From CBDHEY01 sp965262305 (GTDB lineage: Bacteria; Pseudomonadota; Gammaproteobacteria; Pseudomonadales; Cellvibrionaceae): a stretch of DNA of 64,000 bases. A program made the translations under genes and the position numbers. The DNA lies in assembly GCA_965262305.1 (NCBI GenBank), contig CBDHEY010000002.1, positions 1,426,001 to 1,490,000 on the forward strand, given 5' to 3'. How positions within the stretch are numbered: the first letter of the stretch is position 1; every line of letters begins with the position of its first letter. Shown piece by piece: positions 62,771 to 64,000 of the stretch. The notes under the pieces were generated by a model. That model searched no databases. It had not been told where the DNA came from and was given only the letters and a program-made list of their open reading frames with translations.

Positions 62771-64000
62771 ATGCTACGTGTACATGTGTCTAAAAGTGCA
62801 GGACAGGCCAAGAGCTATTTCAGCAAGGAATTAACCAGAGGTGACTATTACTTTGGTGAACAAGAAGTCGTTGGCCTTTGGGGCGGAAAGGCTGCTGAAG
62901 CATTGGGCTTGTCCGGCGACGTGACGCAAACTGAATTCAACCGTCTGATTGATAATCAGCATCCTGAGACAGAGGAGCAATTAACCGCACGACAGAAAGC
63001 CAATCGGCGGGCAGGATTTGATTTTACTTTCTCCGCGCCTAAAGCCTTATCTGTGTTGTATGAATATTCTGGAGATGAGCGATTACTGGAAGCCTTTCGC
63101 TCAGCAGTGCATGAAACCATGGAGGATATCGAAACACAAATGCATGTCCGAGTGCGTAAAAATGGAAGAGATGAAGATCGTAAAACCGGCAACCTAGCTT
63201 ACGCCGAATTTGTGCATTTCACGGCGCGTCCAGTTGAAGATATGGCTCCTGATCCACAGCTTCATACGCATATTTATGTTCCCAACCTGTCGTTTGATTC
63301 AGAAGAAAACACGTGGAAAGCAGCGCAGATCGAACCGATTAAAAGTGACGCGCCGTATTACGAAGCATTGTTTCATTCCAAGCTATCAAAGTCACTTGCT
63401 GATATGGGACTTCCCATCGTAAAAGATAAAAAATTTTGGACGTTGGAAGGGTTTGAGGAACACACCAAAAAAGAATTTTCAAACCGCACGCATGAAATCG
63501 AACAGTTTGCGAATGATAACAATATCACGTCTGAAGAAACCAAAGCTGGGCTGGGTGCCAAACTACGCGCAGCGAAAGTGGGCGGTTTGTACCGCGATCA
63601 GTTACGCGAACTTTGGTGGGAACGGTTAGATGATAAGGAGCAAACGACGCTTGATCATCTATCGGGAATGATTGCTGATCCGAGTGATTCCAGCTCTGAA
63701 ATTGCCCGCGCTCAAATAGCCGAAGTCAATACTGAATTTGCGATCAATCATAGTTTTGAGCGGCAATCGGTTATAGCACTTTCACGTCTCAAAGAAACCG
63801 CGTTACGCGAAGGCTTTGGCACTACCACGATTGCCGATGTGAATAATGCCGTCAATGCGCAGGATGATGTGATGATCCGTTCGCTTGACGGCAAGGATAT
63901 GGCAACAACACGCACCATTCTCAAAGAAGAGAATGACATTATTCGTTTTACCGCCAAAGGCTATGGCACCTGTGAAAAACTCAACCCCGATTATGAGATC
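62771..64000 (+). CDS. MobF family relaxase (3' end outside window)
   Basis: 410 codons are visible from ATG to the window edge, without a stop. The N-terminus has the paired active-site tyrosines (Tyr16, and Tyr26-Tyr27 in RGDYYFGEQ), the block RRAGFDFTFSAPKALSVLY (about 78-96), and the metal-binding three-His motif at HTHIYVPN (about 165-172). This is the TrwC/TraI-type transesterase domain that nicks oriT and leads conjugation; in the family a helicase domain follows. It lies 227 bases after the coupling ATPase, with a folded element between. Confidence 0.9.
   Translation, partial: MLRVHVSKSAGQAKSYFSKELTRGDYYFGEQEVVGLWGGKAAEALGLSGDVTQTEFNRLIDNQHPETEEQLTARQKANRRAGFDFTFSAPKALSVLYEYSGDERLLEAFRSAVHETMEDIETQMHVRVRKNGRDEDRKTGNLAYAEFVHFTARPVEDMAPDPQLHTHIYVPNLSFDSEENTWKAAQIEPIKSDAPYYEALFHSKLSKSLADMGLPIVKDKKFWTLEGFEEHTKKEFSNRTHEIEQFANDNNITSEETKAGLGAKLRAAKVGGLYRDQLRELWWERLDDKEQTTLDHLSGMIADPSDSSSEIARAQIAEVNTEFAINHSFERQSVIALSRLKETALREGFGTTTIADVNNAVNAQDDVMIRSLDGKDMATTRTILKEENDIIRFTAKGYGTCEKLNPDYEI

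Overview
The window looks like a chromosomal segment of an AT-rich gammaproteobacterium. Signature gene orders support this: fimV next to a fliK/flhB-like pair, a ccmABCDEFG operon, comEC-exbB-exbD-lpxK-kdsB-murB, and gacA/uvrY-uvrC-pgsA followed by tRNA-Cys and tRNA-Leu. I cannot name the genus; a marine Cellvibrionales/Oceanospirillales-type organism would fit.

Layout. 1-2.7 kb: the 3' end of glutathione reductase, a periplasmic solute-binding-like protein, an FHA protein and a DUF2058 protein. 2.8-9.7 kb: a tight seven-gene run of phosphate chemistry (APH-like kinase, ATP-grasp, HprK-like kinase, SixA-like/NUDIX fusion, histidine phosphatase, metallophosphoesterase, amphi-Trp protein). It resembles the little-characterised GAK gene system. 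9.7-20 kb: CmoM, a GT39-like membrane enzyme, a DnaJ protein, a frameshifted Ppx/GppA, a methyltransferase, MsrA, FimV, FlhB-C and FliK. 20-25.6 kb: cytochrome c maturation, ending at ccmG. 25.9-36 kb: two exported proteins, then the comEC/lipid A/MurB cluster. 36.1-40.1 kb: gacA-uvrC-pgsA (pgsA frameshifted) and a damaged tRNA cluster.

From tRNA-Leu (ends at 40060) to the right edge the content is accessory. First comes a toxin/immunity patch (AHH nuclease plus Imm11-type proteins) with decayed copies and a Tn3-like remnant. From about 43.4 kb it reads like an integrated or co-assembled plasmid/ICE backbone: a hairpin-rich putative origin, a RepL-like initiator, ParA plus a ParG-like RHH protein with repeat sites, a serine resolvase, a 1331-aa NACHT-type NTPase with a C-terminal nuclease-like domain (probable defence), ParD/ParE-like toxin-antitoxin, ArdA antirestriction, a compact tyrosine recombinase amid repeated inverted sites, two unusual repeat proteins, small membrane proteins, a VirD4/TraD-like coupling ATPase, a folded intergenic element and the start of a MobF relaxase that runs off the window.

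Most notable: the GAK-like cluster, the approximately 41-aa repeat protein (57666-58472) that looks distantly like TALE-like repeats, the NACHT-nuclease protein, the recombinase with its putative sites, and the three-way-junction element before the relaxase. Two single-base indels in A-runs (ppx, pgsA) may be assembly errors.
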